Source: Streptomyces sp. NBC_00523
GTDB taxonomy: Bacteria; Actinomycetota; Actinomycetes; Streptomycetales; Streptomycetaceae
Direction of reading: 5' to 3'
NCBI RefSeq assembly: GCF_036346615.1
Contig: NZ_CP107836.1
Location: 2,356,001 to 2,420,000, forward strand
Length of the DNA stretch: 64,000 nucleotides
Below, one piece after another: positions 24,594 to 33,584 of this stretch (positions are counted from its first letter, which is position 1; each line of letters opens with the position of its first letter). The notes beneath the pieces were generated by a model that made no database searches, was not told the DNA's origin, and saw only the letters and a program-made list of their open reading frames with translations. Made by a program: the position numbers and the translations under genes.

Positions 24594-25660
24594 GAGGAGA
24601 TCTGCACCTTGCTGTGGTCGCCGAGGACGAGTCGGTGGGCGGAGGGGCTGCGGGGCGCGGGCGTCACCTCGACGTCGTGGCCGATCAGCGAGGCCTCGAC
24701 GCGCCGCACCCCGTCGATGGAGGCGCCCCCGAGGACGATGGAGTACTCGATCTCGCTGTCCTCGATGCGGCAGTTCTGGGCGACCGAGGTGAAGGGGCCG
24801 ACGTAGGCGTCGCTGATCACCGACCCGGTCCCGATCACGGCGGGCCCGACGATCCGGCTGCGGGTGACCCGGGCGCCCGGTTCGATCAGCACGCGGCCGA
24901 TGATCTCGCTCTCGCCGTCGACGTAGGCGCCGTCGGTGCACGGCTCGACGCTCTCCAGGACGGTCCGGTTGACCTCCAGCATGTCGGTGACGTTGCCGGT
25001 GTCCTTCCAGTAGCCGCGGATGATGGTGGAGCGCACGTCGCGTTCGCGGTCGATGAGCCACTGGAGGGCGTGGGTGATCTCCAGCTCGCCGCGCCAGGAG
25101 GGGCGGATCGAGCGGACGGCCTCGTGGACGGCCGGGGTGAAGAGGTAGACGCCGACGAGCGCGAGGTCGCTCTTCGGGTGCTCCGGCTTCTCCTCCAGGG
25201 CCACCACCCTGCCGTCCCCGTCCAGCTCCGCGACGCCGAACGAGGTCGGGTCGGGCACCCGGGTCAGCAGGATCTGCGCGTCGGGCCGGTCCGCGCGGAA
25301 CTCCTCGACCAGGTCCGCGATCCCGCCGACGATGAAGTTGTCCCCCAGGTACATGACGAAGTCGTCGTTCCCCAGGAAGCGCTGGGCGACCAGGACCGCG
25401 TGGGCGAGGCCGAGGGGTTCGGCCTGCGGGATGTAGGTGACATCGATGCCGAAGCGCGAACCGTCGCCGACCGCCGCGCGGATCTCCTCCTCGGTGTCGC
25501 CCACGATGATGCCGACCTCGGTGATGCCGGCCTCCGCGATGGCTTCCAGGCCGTAGAACAGCACCGGCTTGTTCGCCACCGGGACCAGCTGTTTCGCCGA
25601 GGTATGGGTGATGGGACGAAGCCGGGTGCCGGCCCCACCGGAAAGTACGAGAGCCTTCAA
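24590..25660 (-). CDS. rmlA: Glucose-1-phosphate thymidylyltransferase, long form; TTG start
   Basis: 356 residues, makes dTDP-glucose. Nucleotidyltransferase domain with LSGGAGTRLRPITHT at residues 6-20 and YLGDNFI (about 112), then a left-handed beta-helix-like C-terminus (about 245-340). This is the longer StrD-like form common in actinobacterial sugar clusters rather than the 290-residue E. coli form. The start is TTG at 25658-25660 with GGAA just upstream; no ATG or GTG lies at the domain start. The upstream reading to 25759 has no family similarity. First gene of the rmlA-rmlB-rmlD unit. Confidence 0.94.
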   Translation of the reverse strand: MKALVLSGGAGTRLRPITHTSAKQLVPVANKPVLFYGLEAIAEAGITEVGIIVGDTEEEIRAAVGDGSRFGIDVTYIPQAEPLGLAHAVLVAQRFLGNDDFVMYLGDNFIVGGIADLVEEFRADRPDAQILLTRVPDPTSFGVAELDGDGRVVALEEKPEHPKSDLALVGVYLFTPAVHEAVRSIRPSWRGELEITHALQWLIDRERDVRSTIIRGYWKDTGNVTDMLEVNRTVLESVEPCTDGAYVDGESEIIGRVLIEPGARVTRSRIVGPAVIGTGSVISDAYVGPFTSVAQNCRIEDSEIEYSIVLGGASIDGVRRVEASLIGHDVEVTPAPRSPSAHRLVLGDHSKVQISS

Positions 25661-25821
25661 AGTTCCTGCCCCCACGATGAGATGTGACGGCGGCCGCAGG
25701 GCCGCTACCCAGGGGACCTTACTGAGCTTCCCTCGGATCTTCCGCGACAAAACGGCCACTGACGCTACATCCGGTGGAAAAGTGACGGTCTCCCGTAACC
25801 CGGACCGCCCGCCGTACGCGA

Positions 25822-25861
25822 AGGGCCCGGCCGCCGCCCTCGGGGAGCGGTGCCGGGCCCT
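25822..25861 (-). terminator. Terminator hairpin after galE
   Basis: Arms agggcccggc (25822-25831) and gccgggccct (25852-25861), 16 bp past the galE stop; GC-rich loop and no T-tract. Confidence 0.55.
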
Positions 25862-25876
25862 GCGTACGTGCCGTGC

Positions 25877-26848
25877 CTACGGGTGGCGCAGACGCCAGCC
25901 CTGCCAGGCGGACTCGATCATCTCGTCCACCCCGTACCGCGCCGACCAGCCCAGCTCCGCGCTGATGCGCTCGGCGGAGGCGACCACGCGGGCCGGGTCG
26001 CCGGGGCGGCGGGCGGAGACCTCCGCGGTGGCGTCCTCGTTGCCCGTGACCTTGAGGATGCGGTCGACCATCTCGCGCACCGAGCTGCCCTCGCCGCGGC
26101 CGATGTTCAGCGTGAGGTCCGTGCCGGGCTCGGCCTCCTCCAGCCGGCGGGCGGCGGCGAGGTGGGCGGAGGCGATGTCCTCGACGTGGATGTAGTCGCG
26201 GATGCAGGTGCCGTCGGGCGTGTCGTAGTCGTCGCCGAAGATGCGCGGGGCCTCGCCGGCCTCCAGGCGCTCGAAGACCATCGGGACGAGGTTGAAGACA
26301 CCCTCGTCGGCCAGCTCCGGCGAGGCGGCGCCCGCCACGTTGAAGTAGCGCATCGAGGCGGCGCGCAGCCCGTGGGCCCTGGCGGCGGCGTGGATCAGCC
26401 ACTCGCCGACCAGCTTGGTCTCGCCGTACGGGCTCATCGGCGCGCACGGGGTCGTCTCGGTGACGAGGTCGACGTCGGGCATGCCGTAGACGGCGGCCGA
26501 CGAGGAGAACACCAGCCGGTCGACGCCCGCGGCGACCATGCTCTCCAGCAGGACCTCCAGGCCGGTGACGTTCTCCTTGTAGTAGTACAGGGGCCGCTCG
26601 ACGGACTCGCCGACCTGCTTCTTGCCCGCGACGTGCACCACACCGGTCACCCCGTGCTCGCGGATCGCCGCGTCCAGGGCCTCGCGGTCGAGAACCGTGC
26701 CGGTCACCAGGGGGACGCCCGCGGGCACCTTGTCGGCGCTGCCCGTCGACAGGTCGTCGAACACGACCACCCGCTGACCACCGGCGAGCATCGCGCGCAC
26801 CACGTGCGCACCGATGAACCCCGCCCCACCCGTAACCATCCAGGTCAT
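25877..26848 (-). CDS. galE: UDP-glucose 4-epimerase
   Basis: 323 residues, extended SDR interconverting UDP-glucose and UDP-galactose. NAD motif VTGGAGFIGAHVVR at residues 5-18, VVHVAGKKQVGESVERPLYYY typical of GalE (usually H-AA-K-VGES), FSSSAAVYG, catalytic YGETK (about residue 141), MRYFNVAGA and GTCIRDYIHVED. The usual HFAAxKAVGES reads HVAGKKQVGES, a mild variant. ATG at 26846-26848 with AGGAG upstream. It may act on UDP-GlcNAc instead; that cannot be told from motifs alone. It is divergent from the glycosyltransferase and codirectional with rmlA, but 216 bp away. Confidence 0.93.
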   Translation of the reverse strand: MTWMVTGGAGFIGAHVVRAMLAGGQRVVVFDDLSTGSADKVPAGVPLVTGTVLDREALDAAIREHGVTGVVHVAGKKQVGESVERPLYYYKENVTGLEVLLESMVAAGVDRLVFSSSAAVYGMPDVDLVTETTPCAPMSPYGETKLVGEWLIHAAARAHGLRAASMRYFNVAGAASPELADEGVFNLVPMVFERLEAGEAPRIFGDDYDTPDGTCIRDYIHVEDIASAHLAAARRLEEAEPGTDLTLNIGRGEGSSVREMVDRILKVTGNEDATAEVSARRPGDPARVVASAERISAELGWSARYGVDEMIESAWQGWRLRHP

Positions 26849-27039
26849 GTCGTGCGTCTCCTGTCAGCTGCTGTGCCCCCGTCGGCGTTCCACCCTACGT
26901 GGAAGGGCCCGAGGCACCCCCCGGGTGCGACCGGGGCGATCAATTACGCTGTCCGGGTGCCGGACGCCGACCACTGTCGCACGGTCCGACCGCGCCCCTC
27001 GTAGAACCCCTGCGGACAGCCCTCTGGAACTGGTGGACG

Positions 27040-29262
27040 ATGCCTCGAATGACACTCATCGTGCCTGCGTACAACGTGCAGGGGTACATCGGGGAGTGTC
27101 TGGACTCCGTGCTCGGGCAGGACTTCGCCGACTTCGAGATCATCGGGGTGGACGACTGCTCCCCGGACGGTTCCGGTGCGATCCTCGACACATACGCGGC
27201 CCGCGACGACCGCCTGCGTGTGCTGCACCTCACGGAGAACGTCGGCCTCGGCCGTGCGCGCAACGCCGGGCTCGAACGGGCGACCGGTGATTACGTCCTC
27301 TTCCTGGACAGCGACGACACCCTGGCACCGGGCTCGCTGTCGGCCATCGCGGCCCGGCTCGACGCGACGGGCGACCCGGACATCCTGGTCTACGACTACA
27401 CCCGGACCTACTGGGACGGGCGGCTGCTCCGCAACAAGCGCACCGACCTGATGAGCGAGGAGGGCCCGGACGTCTTCTCGCTCGCCGAGCGCCCGCAGCT
27501 CCTGGACCTGCTCCAGATCGTGTGGAACAAGGCGTACCGCCGCGACTTTGTCACCCGGCACGGCTTCCAGTTCCCGCCCGGCTATTACGAGGACGCCCCG
27601 TGGACGTACAGCTCGCTCATCGCGGCGGAGCGCATCGCGGTGCTCGACCGCTCCTGCGTGCTGTACCGGCAGCGGCGTGAGGGCGGCAACATCCTGGCCA
27701 CGGTCAGCCGGAAGCACTTCGACGTCTTCGACCAGTACGACCGGGTGTTCGCGTTCCTGGACGGGCGGCCGGACCTCGACCGCTGGCGCCCGGTGCTGTT
27801 CCGGAAGATGGTCGACCAGTACCTGACCGTGCTGGAGCGGCCGGGCCGGCTGCCGCGCGACGCGCGCGCCGAGTTCTTCCACCGGGCCGCGAAGGACTAC
27901 CGCGCGCGGCTCCCGGAGGGCTTCGAGCGGCCGGCGGGCGGACGCGGCTACAAGTACGCGCTGCTCGGCGCCGACTCGGCCTCCGCGTTCTTCGGTCTGA
28001 CCCGCGCCAACAGCGTCCGCCACCGCGCCCGGCTGGGCGGCAGGGCCCGTATCGGCCGGGCCAAGCGGGCGGCGCTCGGCATGTTCTACCGGTCCCAGCT
28101 GCGGCTGCCGGTGGACGAGAACCTGGCCGTGTTCTCCGCGTACTGGGGCCGCGGCTACTCCTGCAACCCGGCGGCCATCGAGGCCGAGCTCGGCCGGCTC
28201 GCGCCGCAGACGCGCCGGGTCTGGGCGGTGCGCGCCGAGCACCGCGACCGGGTGCCCAAGGGCGTCGAGAAGGTGATCGTCGGCTCGCGCGAGTACTGGG
28301 CGGTCATGGCCCGCGCCAAGTACCTGACGAACAACGTCAACTTCGGCGACACCATCGTCAAGCGCGACGGGCAGATCCACCTCCAGACCCACCACGGCAC
28401 CCCGCTGAAGACGATGGGCCTCGACCAGGCGCAGTACCCGGCGTCCACCGACATGGACATGGAGAAGCTGCTCCGGCGCTGCGACCGCTGGGACTTCAGC
28501 CTGTCCTCCAACCGGTTCACCACCACCGTCTGGGAGCGGGTCTACCCCTGCCGGTACACCACCCTGGAGACCGGCTACCCGCGCAACGACGTGCTGGTCA
28601 ACGCCACCGCCGCGGACGTCGTCGCGGCCCGGCGGGAGCTCGGCCTCGCGGACGGCACGACTGCCTTCCTGTACATGCCGACCCACCGCGAGTACGAGAA
28701 GGCGTTCGCGCCCCGGATCGACCTGTCGAAGCTGGCCGAGGACCTGGGCCCGGACGTCACCCTGCTGGTGCGCGGGCACTACTTCTACAAGCCCACCGGC
28801 CGGCTCGCGGAGCTCCAGGCCGGCGGCCGGATCATCGACGTCTCCGCCCACGGCAACGTCGAACAGCTCTACCTCGCCTCCGACGCCCTGATCACCGACT
28901 ACTCCTCGGCGATGTTCGACTACGCCAACCTGGACCGGCCGATCGTCATCCACGCGGACGACTGGGACACCTACCGGGTCGTGCGCGGCACCTACTTCGA
29001 CCTGATGGCCGAGCCCCCGGGCGCCGTCGCGACGGACCAGGAGCGGCTGACCGCGATCCTGGGCTCCGAGGAGTGGCGCGACGAGAAGGCGGCGGCACTG
29101 CGCGCGGCGTTCCGGGAGCGGTACTGCGACTACGACGACGGGCGGGCCGCCGAGCGCGTGGTGCGCCGGGTGTTCCTGGGCGAGGAGACCCCGCTGCCGG
29201 TGGTCCCGCTCGCGGAGCGCACCCCGGTCCCCTCCCCCGCCGAGGCCCTGGCCCAGGTCTGA
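27040..29262 (+). CDS. Bifunctional GT2 glycosyltransferase / CDP-glycerol glycerophosphotransferase
   Basis: 740 residues, two enzymes in one chain. Residues 1-230 are a GT-A fold family-2 glycosyltransferase: LIVPAYNVQGYIGECLDSV, VDDCSPDGS, GLGRARNAG and the DxD-type VLFLDSDD (about residue 88). Residues 370-740 are a TagB/TagF-like glycerophosphotransferase: THHGTPLKTMG with the conserved His (about 450) and ALITDYSSAMFDYA (about 617). Such fusions polymerise or prime wall teichoic-type polymers at the membrane. I recall similar genes between proB and obg in S. coelicolor. ATG at 27040 is chosen; MTLIVPAYN at 27049 is an alternative. The acceptor and sugar donor are unknown, but galE and rml genes sit next to it. 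Confidence 0.92.
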   Translation: MPRMTLIVPAYNVQGYIGECLDSVLGQDFADFEIIGVDDCSPDGSGAILDTYAARDDRLRVLHLTENVGLGRARNAGLERATGDYVLFLDSDDTLAPGSLSAIAARLDATGDPDILVYDYTRTYWDGRLLRNKRTDLMSEEGPDVFSLAERPQLLDLLQIVWNKAYRRDFVTRHGFQFPPGYYEDAPWTYSSLIAAERIAVLDRSCVLYRQRREGGNILATVSRKHFDVFDQYDRVFAFLDGRPDLDRWRPVLFRKMVDQYLTVLERPGRLPRDARAEFFHRAAKDYRARLPEGFERPAGGRGYKYALLGADSASAFFGLTRANSVRHRARLGGRARIGRAKRAALGMFYRSQLRLPVDENLAVFSAYWGRGYSCNPAAIEAELGRLAPQTRRVWAVRAEHRDRVPKGVEKVIVGSREYWAVMARAKYLTNNVNFGDTIVKRDGQIHLQTHHGTPLKTMGLDQAQYPASTDMDMEKLLRRCDRWDFSLSSNRFTTTVWERVYPCRYTTLETGYPRNDVLVNATAADVVAARRELGLADGTTAFLYMPTHREYEKAFAPRIDLSKLAEDLGPDVTLLVRGHYFYKPTGRLAELQAGGRIIDVSAHGNVEQLYLASDALITDYSSAMFDYANLDRPIVIHADDWDTYRVVRGTYFDLMAEPPGAVATDQERLTAILGSEEWRDEKAAALRAAFRERYCDYDDGRAAERVVRRVFLGEETPLPVVPLAERTPVPSPAEALAQV

Positions 29263-29273
29263 GGTTCCCCGAA

Positions 29274-29330
29274 AACGACCGCGGGCCCGACCCCTTCCAC
29301 CGTTCGGAAGGGACCGGGCCCGCGGTCGTT
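29274..29330. terminator. Bidirectional terminator between convergent genes
   Basis: 25-nt arms (aacgaccgcgggcccg... and its complement) around loop accgttc, between the glycosyltransferase stop (29262) and the obg stop (29339). Flanked by aaaa on the left and ttctt on the right, so it can act both ways. Confidence 0.88.
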
Positions 29331-29338
29331 CTTCGTGC

Positions 29339-30778
29339 TTAAGAGAACGGGTCGAAGTCCCGGTACTCCTCGGCGACCTCGTCGCGCTCCGCGTCGCGGT
29401 CACGGCGGCGCTGGGCGGCCGGACGCGGCTCCTCCAGGCGGTGGTCCTCGCCGCGGCGGCCCAGCATCTCCGCACCGGCGGTCACGGTCGGCTCCCAGTC
29501 GAAGACGACCGCGTTGTCCTCGGCACCGATCGCCACGCCGTCGCCCGCCCGGGCCCCGGCCTTGCGCAGCTGGTCCTCGACACCGAGCCGGGCGAGCCGG
29601 TCCGCGAGGTAGCCGACGGCCTCGTCGTTGTTGAAGTCGGTCTGGCGCACCCAGCGCTCCGGCTTCTCGCCGCGCACCCGGTAGATGCCGTCCTCCTCCA
29701 GGGTGACGGTGAACCCGGCGTCGTCCACGGCCTTGGGCCGGATGACGATGCGGGTGGCCTCCTCGACCGGCTTGGCGGCACGCGCCTCGGCGATGATGCC
29801 GGCGAGGGCGAACGAGAGCTCCTTGAGCCCGGTCCTGGCGACGGCGGACGCCTCGAAGACGCGGTAGCCGCGCGCCTCCAGGTCGGGGCGGATCATGTCC
29901 GCCAGGTCCTGGCCGTCCGGGATGTCGATCTTGTTGAGGACGACGATGCGGGGCCGGTCCTCGAGACCGCCGTACAGCTTCAGCTCCTCCTCGATCATGT
30001 CGAGGTCGGAGACCGGGTCGCGGTCGGACTCCAGCGTCGCCGTGTCCAGGACGTGGACGAGCACCGAGCAGCGCTCGACGTGGCGCAGGAACTCCAGGCC
30101 GAGGCCCTTGCCCTGGCTGGCGCCCGGGATCAGGCCGGGGACGTCCGCGATGGTGTAGACGGTCTCGCCGGCGGTGACCACGCCCAGGTTCGGGACGAGG
30201 GTGGTGAAGGGGTAGTCCGCGATCTTCGGCTTCGCGGCCGAGAGGACCGAGATCAGCGAGGACTTGCCGGCGCTCGGGTAGCCCACGAGGGCCACGTCGG
30301 CGACGGTCTTGAGCTCCAGGACGATGTCGCGGGCCTCGCCGGGCTCGCCGAGCAGCGCGAAGCCGGGGGCCTTGCGGCGGGCGGAGGCCAGTGCGGCGTT
30401 GCCGAGGCCGCCGCGGCCGCCCTGGCCCGCGACGAAGGTGGTGCCCTGGCCGACGAGGTCGGCGAGCACATTGCCCTGGCGGTCGAGGACGACGGTGCCG
30501 TCCGGGACGGGCAGGACCAGGTCCTGGCCCTCCTTGCCGGTGCGGTGGTCGCCGCCGCCGGGCTGGCCGTTGGTGGCCTTGCGGTGGGGGTGGTGGTGGT
30601 AGTCGAGGAGCGTGGTGACGGACTGGTCCACGACCAGGGTCACATCGCCGCCGCGGCCGCCGTTGCCGCCGTCCGGACCGCCGAGCGGCTTGAACTTCTC
30701 ACGGTGAACGGAGGCACAGCCGTGGCCTCCGTTACCCGCGGCGACATGCAGTTCGACGCGGTCCACGAAGGTGGTCAT
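29339..30778 (-). CDS. obg: GTPase Obg/CgtA
   Basis: 479 residues, ribosome-associated GTPase for 50S assembly; in Streptomyces obg also affects the onset of development. Gly-rich Obg domain (1-158, [18 protein letters not shown]), G domain with P-loop GYPSAGKSS (about 168), switch region [19 protein letters not shown] and NKID (about 285), then the OCT domain (about 340-430), and a 50-residue charged tail with [19 protein letters not shown]. Start ATG at 30776-30778 with GGAGG upstream. Downstream of rpmA with a hairpin in between that may lower read-through. Confidence 0.98.
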   Translation of the reverse strand: MTTFVDRVELHVAAGNGGHGCASVHREKFKPLGGPDGGNGGRGGDVTLVVDQSVTTLLDYHHHPHRKATNGQPGGGDHRTGKEGQDLVLPVPDGTVVLDRQGNVLADLVGQGTTFVAGQGGRGGLGNAALASARRKAPGFALLGEPGEARDIVLELKTVADVALVGYPSAGKSSLISVLSAAKPKIADYPFTTLVPNLGVVTAGETVYTIADVPGLIPGASQGKGLGLEFLRHVERCSVLVHVLDTATLESDRDPVSDLDMIEEELKLYGGLEDRPRIVVLNKIDIPDGQDLADMIRPDLEARGYRVFEASAVARTGLKELSFALAGIIAEARAAKPVEEATRIVIRPKAVDDAGFTVTLEEDGIYRVRGEKPERWVRQTDFNNDEAVGYLADRLARLGVEDQLRKAGARAGDGVAIGAEDNAVVFDWEPTVTAGAEMLGRRGEDHRLEEPRPAAQRRRDRDAERDEVAEEYRDFDPFS

Positions 30779-30845
30779 GGATGGAACCTCCAGTTGCATA
30801 CCTGCGGAAAAACTTCGCTCGCCCCCGTAAGGGCAACACGCGAAA

Positions 30846-30883
30846 GGCGGACCCACTTCCCTTCTCGGGAAGTGAGGTCCGCC
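30846..30883 (-). terminator. Intercistronic hairpin between rpmA and obg
   Basis: Arms ggcggacccacttccc and gggaagtgaggtccgcc (one bulged A), 5-nt loop. Only a short TTT follows on the minus strand, so it is probably a partial attenuator or mRNA-stabilising element rather than a full stop. Confidence 0.65.
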
Positions 30884-30916
30884 TCCACGTCATACCGCTC
30901 TACGAGCGCCGGGAAT

Positions 30917-31174
30917 TCAGCCGGCGATCGGAACGATGTTCACGACCTTGCGGCCACGGTGCGTGCCGAACTCGACCGCACCGGCGGCGAGGGCGAACAG
31001 CGTGTCGTCGCCGCCACGGCCGACGCCCGTGCCCGGGTGGAAGTGGGTGCCGCGCTGGCGGACCAGGATCTCACCGGCGTTGACGGCCTGGCCGCCGAAG
31101 CGCTTCACGCCGAGCCGCTGAGCATTGGAATCGCGCCCGTTCCGGGTGGACGATGCGCCCTTCTTGTGTGCCAT
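30917..31174 (-). CDS. rpmA: 50S ribosomal protein L27
   Basis: 85 residues, standard length. Begins [20 protein letters not shown], the conserved N-terminal tail that reaches the peptidyl-transferase centre; no cleavable firmicute-type prosequence precedes it. [17 protein letters not shown] and [12 protein letters not shown] are diagnostic. 14 bp after rplU and in the same transcript. Confidence 0.99.
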   Translation of the reverse strand: MAHKKGASSTRNGRDSNAQRLGVKRFGGQAVNAGEILVRQRGTHFHPGTGVGRGGDDTLFALAAGAVEFGTHRGRKVVNIVPIAG

Positions 31175-31188
31175 GTGTTCTCAGTCCC

Positions 31189-31509
31189 TTACTTCGCAGC
31201 CGCGGGAATACCGGTGACCTTGATCGCCGTGTACTGCTGGCGGTGACCCTGGCGACGGCGGTAGCCGGTCTTGTTCTTGTAGCGAAGGATGTCGATCTTC
31301 GCGCCCTTGTGGTGGTCCACGACCTCGGCCTGGACCTTGATGCCGTCGAGCACCCACGGGTCGCTGGTCACGGCGTCGCCGTCGACAACGAGCAGGGTAG
31401 AGAGCTCTACCGTGTCGCCAACCTTGGCGGTGGAAATCTTGTCAACCTCAACGATGTCGCCGACAGCAACCTTGTGCTGGCGGCCACCGCTGCGCACGAT
31501 GGCGTACAC
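31189..31509 (-). CDS. rplU: 50S ribosomal protein L21
   Basis: 106 residues. GTG start at 31507-31509 ([11 protein letters not shown]); contains [13 protein letters not shown] and the L21 signature [20 protein letters not shown]. First gene of the rplU-rpmA(-obg) unit. The 130-nt leader upstream is purine- and hairpin-rich (for example an inverted repeat cctcccgctcgtacgggagag, minus strand), so translational autocontrol is possible. Confidence 0.98.
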   Translation of the reverse strand: MYAIVRSGGRQHKVAVGDIVEVDKISTAKVGDTVELSTLLVVDGDAVTSDPWVLDGIKVQAEVVDHHKGAKIDILRYKNKTGYRRRQGHRQQYTAIKVTGIPAAAK

Positions 31510-31633
31510 GCGGATCTCACTCTCACTCGAAGCGGAAACCCCTGATGCCAGCCGCTCACACGGGTCCGGAGACCCATGATGATCCGGAGTGGACGAGCGG
31601 CCTCTCCCGTACGAGCGGGAGGTCGGTGCTCAG

Positions 31634-31662
31634 AGGTGTGGCGAACAAACGCCGACGGTCAA
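31634..31662 (-). promoter_or_regulatory. Candidate promoter for rplU-rpmA
   Basis: TTGACC (31657-31662) and ACACCT (31634-31639) on the minus strand with a 17-bp spacer; predicts a leader of about 120 nt before the rplU GTG. Confidence 0.45.
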
Positions 31663-31705
31663 GGTTACGGGGCCCGGCACAGCCGGTCAAACCGGGCCCT
31701 GCCCC

Positions 31706-32767
31706 TCAGACCGCGGTGGTTCTGACGTACTCGGCGTACGCGTCCCTGATGCCGTCCTCGGACAGGTTCAGGTGTTCCAGGATCGTGTAGCGGCCCGGCC
31801 GGGTCTTCGGCGCGAACGCGACCACCTGGACGAACTCGTCCACGTCGAAACCCATGTCCTCGGCGGTGACCGGCAGCCCGTGGCGCCGCAGCACCTGGGC
31901 CATGCGTACGGACTCCTGGACGGCGCCGCGCAGATGCATGGCGAACGCCGCGCCGAGCCCGCACTGTTCGCCGTGGCTGGCGGCCCGTTGCGGGAAGAGC
32001 AGGTCGAAGGCGTGGTTGATCTCGTGGCAGGCGCCGGAGGCCGGGCGGCTGTCACCGGCCACCGACATCGAGATCCCGGTGAGCACCAGGCCCTCCGCCA
32101 GCACCCCGAGGAACGCGTCGTCGCCCAGGCCGCCCGGGTGGCGCAGCACGGCCTCGCCGGCCTGCCGGGCCATCGCGGCGGCCAGGCCGTCGATGTCCTC
32201 GCCGTTGACCCGGTGGGCCAGCTCCCAGTCGGCCACGGCCGAGATGTTGGACAGCGCGTCCCCGATCCCGGACCGCACGAAGCGCACGGGGGCCTCACGG
32301 ATGACGTCGAGGTCGATGACCACGGCGATCGGGTTCGGCACGCCGTACGAGCCCCGGCCCGCGTCGTTGTCCAGCGTCGCGACCGGGGAGCACAGCCCGT
32401 CGTGGGACAGGTTCGTCGCCACGGCAACCAGGGGCAGCCCGACGCGCGCCGCGGCGAACTTGGCGCAGTCGATGATCTTGCCGCCGCCGAGGCCGACCAC
32501 GGCGTCGTACCGCCCGGACTTCATGGCCTCGGCGAGCTTCACGGCGTCGTTCAGCGTGCCGCCGCCCACCTCGAACCAGGAGGCGCCCGGCAGGCTGTCC
32601 GTGAGCCGTTCCCGCAGGGCCCGGCCGGAACCCCCGCTGATCGCGACCGCCAGCTTCCCCGAGCCGGAGATCCGCTGATCGGCGAGCACGCCCGCCAGAT
32701 CGGCCAGAGCCCCGGCCCGGATGTCCACGACGACCGGCGCGGGTATCAGCCGGGTCAGTACTGGCAC
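31706..32767 (-). CDS. Glycerol-1-phosphate dehydrogenase-like (iron-containing ADH family) enzyme
   Basis: 353 residues, closest by motifs to the EgsA/AraM branch that reduces dihydroxyacetone phosphate to sn-glycerol-1-phosphate. NAD motif VVGLGGGKIIDCAKFAA (about 92-108), NLSHDGLCSPVA (a hallmark of G1P dehydrogenases), and metal-ligand regions SGIGDALSN, SGACHEINHAFD and ASHGEQCG (Asp, His, His). GTG start at 32765-32767 lies 13 bp inside the upstream nucleotidyltransferase gene, so the two are tightly coupled. Together they could make an activated glycerol-phosphate donor for a wall polymer. The exact substrate is inference; a relative acting on another polyol phosphate is possible. Confidence 0.85.
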   Translation of the reverse strand: MPVLTRLIPAPVVVDIRAGALADLAGVLADQRISGSGKLAVAISGGSGRALRERLTDSLPGASWFEVGGGTLNDAVKLAEAMKSGRYDAVVGLGGGKIIDCAKFAAARVGLPLVAVATNLSHDGLCSPVATLDNDAGRGSYGVPNPIAVVIDLDVIREAPVRFVRSGIGDALSNISAVADWELAHRVNGEDIDGLAAAMARQAGEAVLRHPGGLGDDAFLGVLAEGLVLTGISMSVAGDSRPASGACHEINHAFDLLFPQRAASHGEQCGLGAAFAMHLRGAVQESVRMAQVLRRHGLPVTAEDMGFDVDEFVQVVAFAPKTRPGRYTILEHLNLSEDGIRDAYAEYVRTTAV

Positions 32768-33507
32768 GCGATCTTCCTGCCCTTGGCGAGGTCTTCGTGG
32801 TTGTCGATCTCGACCCACTTGACGTCGCCGATCGGCTCCACGTCGACCTTGAAGCCGCGGTTGACGAGCTCCTGGTAGCCGTCCTCGTAGTAGAGGTCCG
32901 GGTCGCGCTCGAAGGTGGTCTTCAGCGCGTCGGCCAGCTCCTCGGCCGCCTCGCCCTCGATGAGGGTGACGCCGATGTACTCACCGGTGGCCTCGGCCGG
33001 GTCCATCAGCTTGGTGATCCGCCGCACGCCCTTGCCGTCCTCGACGACAACCTTCATCTCCTCGTCGGCGAGGGACTTCACCGTGTCGAGGGCGAGGATG
33101 ATCTTCTTGCCGTCGCCGCGCGCGGCCAGCAGGGTCTTCTCGACGGAGACCGGGTGCACGGTGTCGCCGTTGGCGAGGATGACGCCGTCCTTGAGGGCGT
33201 CCCGGCCGCACCACAGGGAGTAGGCGTTGTTCCACTCCTCGGCCTTGTCGTTGTCGATCAGCGTGATGCTGACGCCGTACTTGGCCTCCAGCGCCGCCTT
33301 GCGCTCGTACAGGGCCTCCTTGCGGTAGCCCACGATGATCGCGACCTCGGTCAGGCCGACCTCGGCGAAGTTGCCGAGCGTCAGGTCGACCACGGTCAGG
33401 CTCTCCTCGTCGCCCTCGGGGCCGACGGGCACGAGCGCCTTGGGCAGCGTGTCGGTGTAGGGGCGCAGACGACGGCCGGCGCCGGCGGCCAGAATCATGC
33501 CGATCAT
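32755..33507 (-). CDS. LicC-like sugar/choline-phosphate nucleotidyltransferase
   Basis: 250 residues, NTP-transferase fold. N-terminal signature MILAAGAGRRLRPYTDTLPK (residues 4-23, with the conserved Arg and Lys), IIVGYRKEALY, and the LicC-type NNAYSLWCGRDAL followed by ILANGDTVH (metal Asp about 115) and VKWVEIDNHEDLAKG at the end. Most like CTP:phosphocholine or CTP:glycerol-phosphate cytidylyltransferases. ATG at 33505-33507 with GAGGAG 6 nt upstream. Overlaps the G1P-dehydrogenase-like gene, which probably supplies its substrate. No CDP-alcohol phosphatidyltransferase follows here, in contrast to some related clusters. Confidence 0.84.
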   Translation of the reverse strand: MIGMILAAGAGRRLRPYTDTLPKALVPVGPEGDEESLTVVDLTLGNFAEVGLTEVAIIVGYRKEALYERKAALEAKYGVSITLIDNDKAEEWNNAYSLWCGRDALKDGVILANGDTVHPVSVEKTLLAARGDGKKIILALDTVKSLADEEMKVVVEDGKGVRRITKLMDPAEATGEYIGVTLIEGEAAEELADALKTTFERDPDLYYEDGYQELVNRGFKVDVEPIGDVKWVEIDNHEDLAKGRKIACQY

Positions 33508-33584
33508 GGGGTTCTCCTCGGTGCGGTGTTGCGGTGCAGTGGTACGGGTGTCTGGGATCGGGGTTACGGGGCCCGGCGGGCGGG

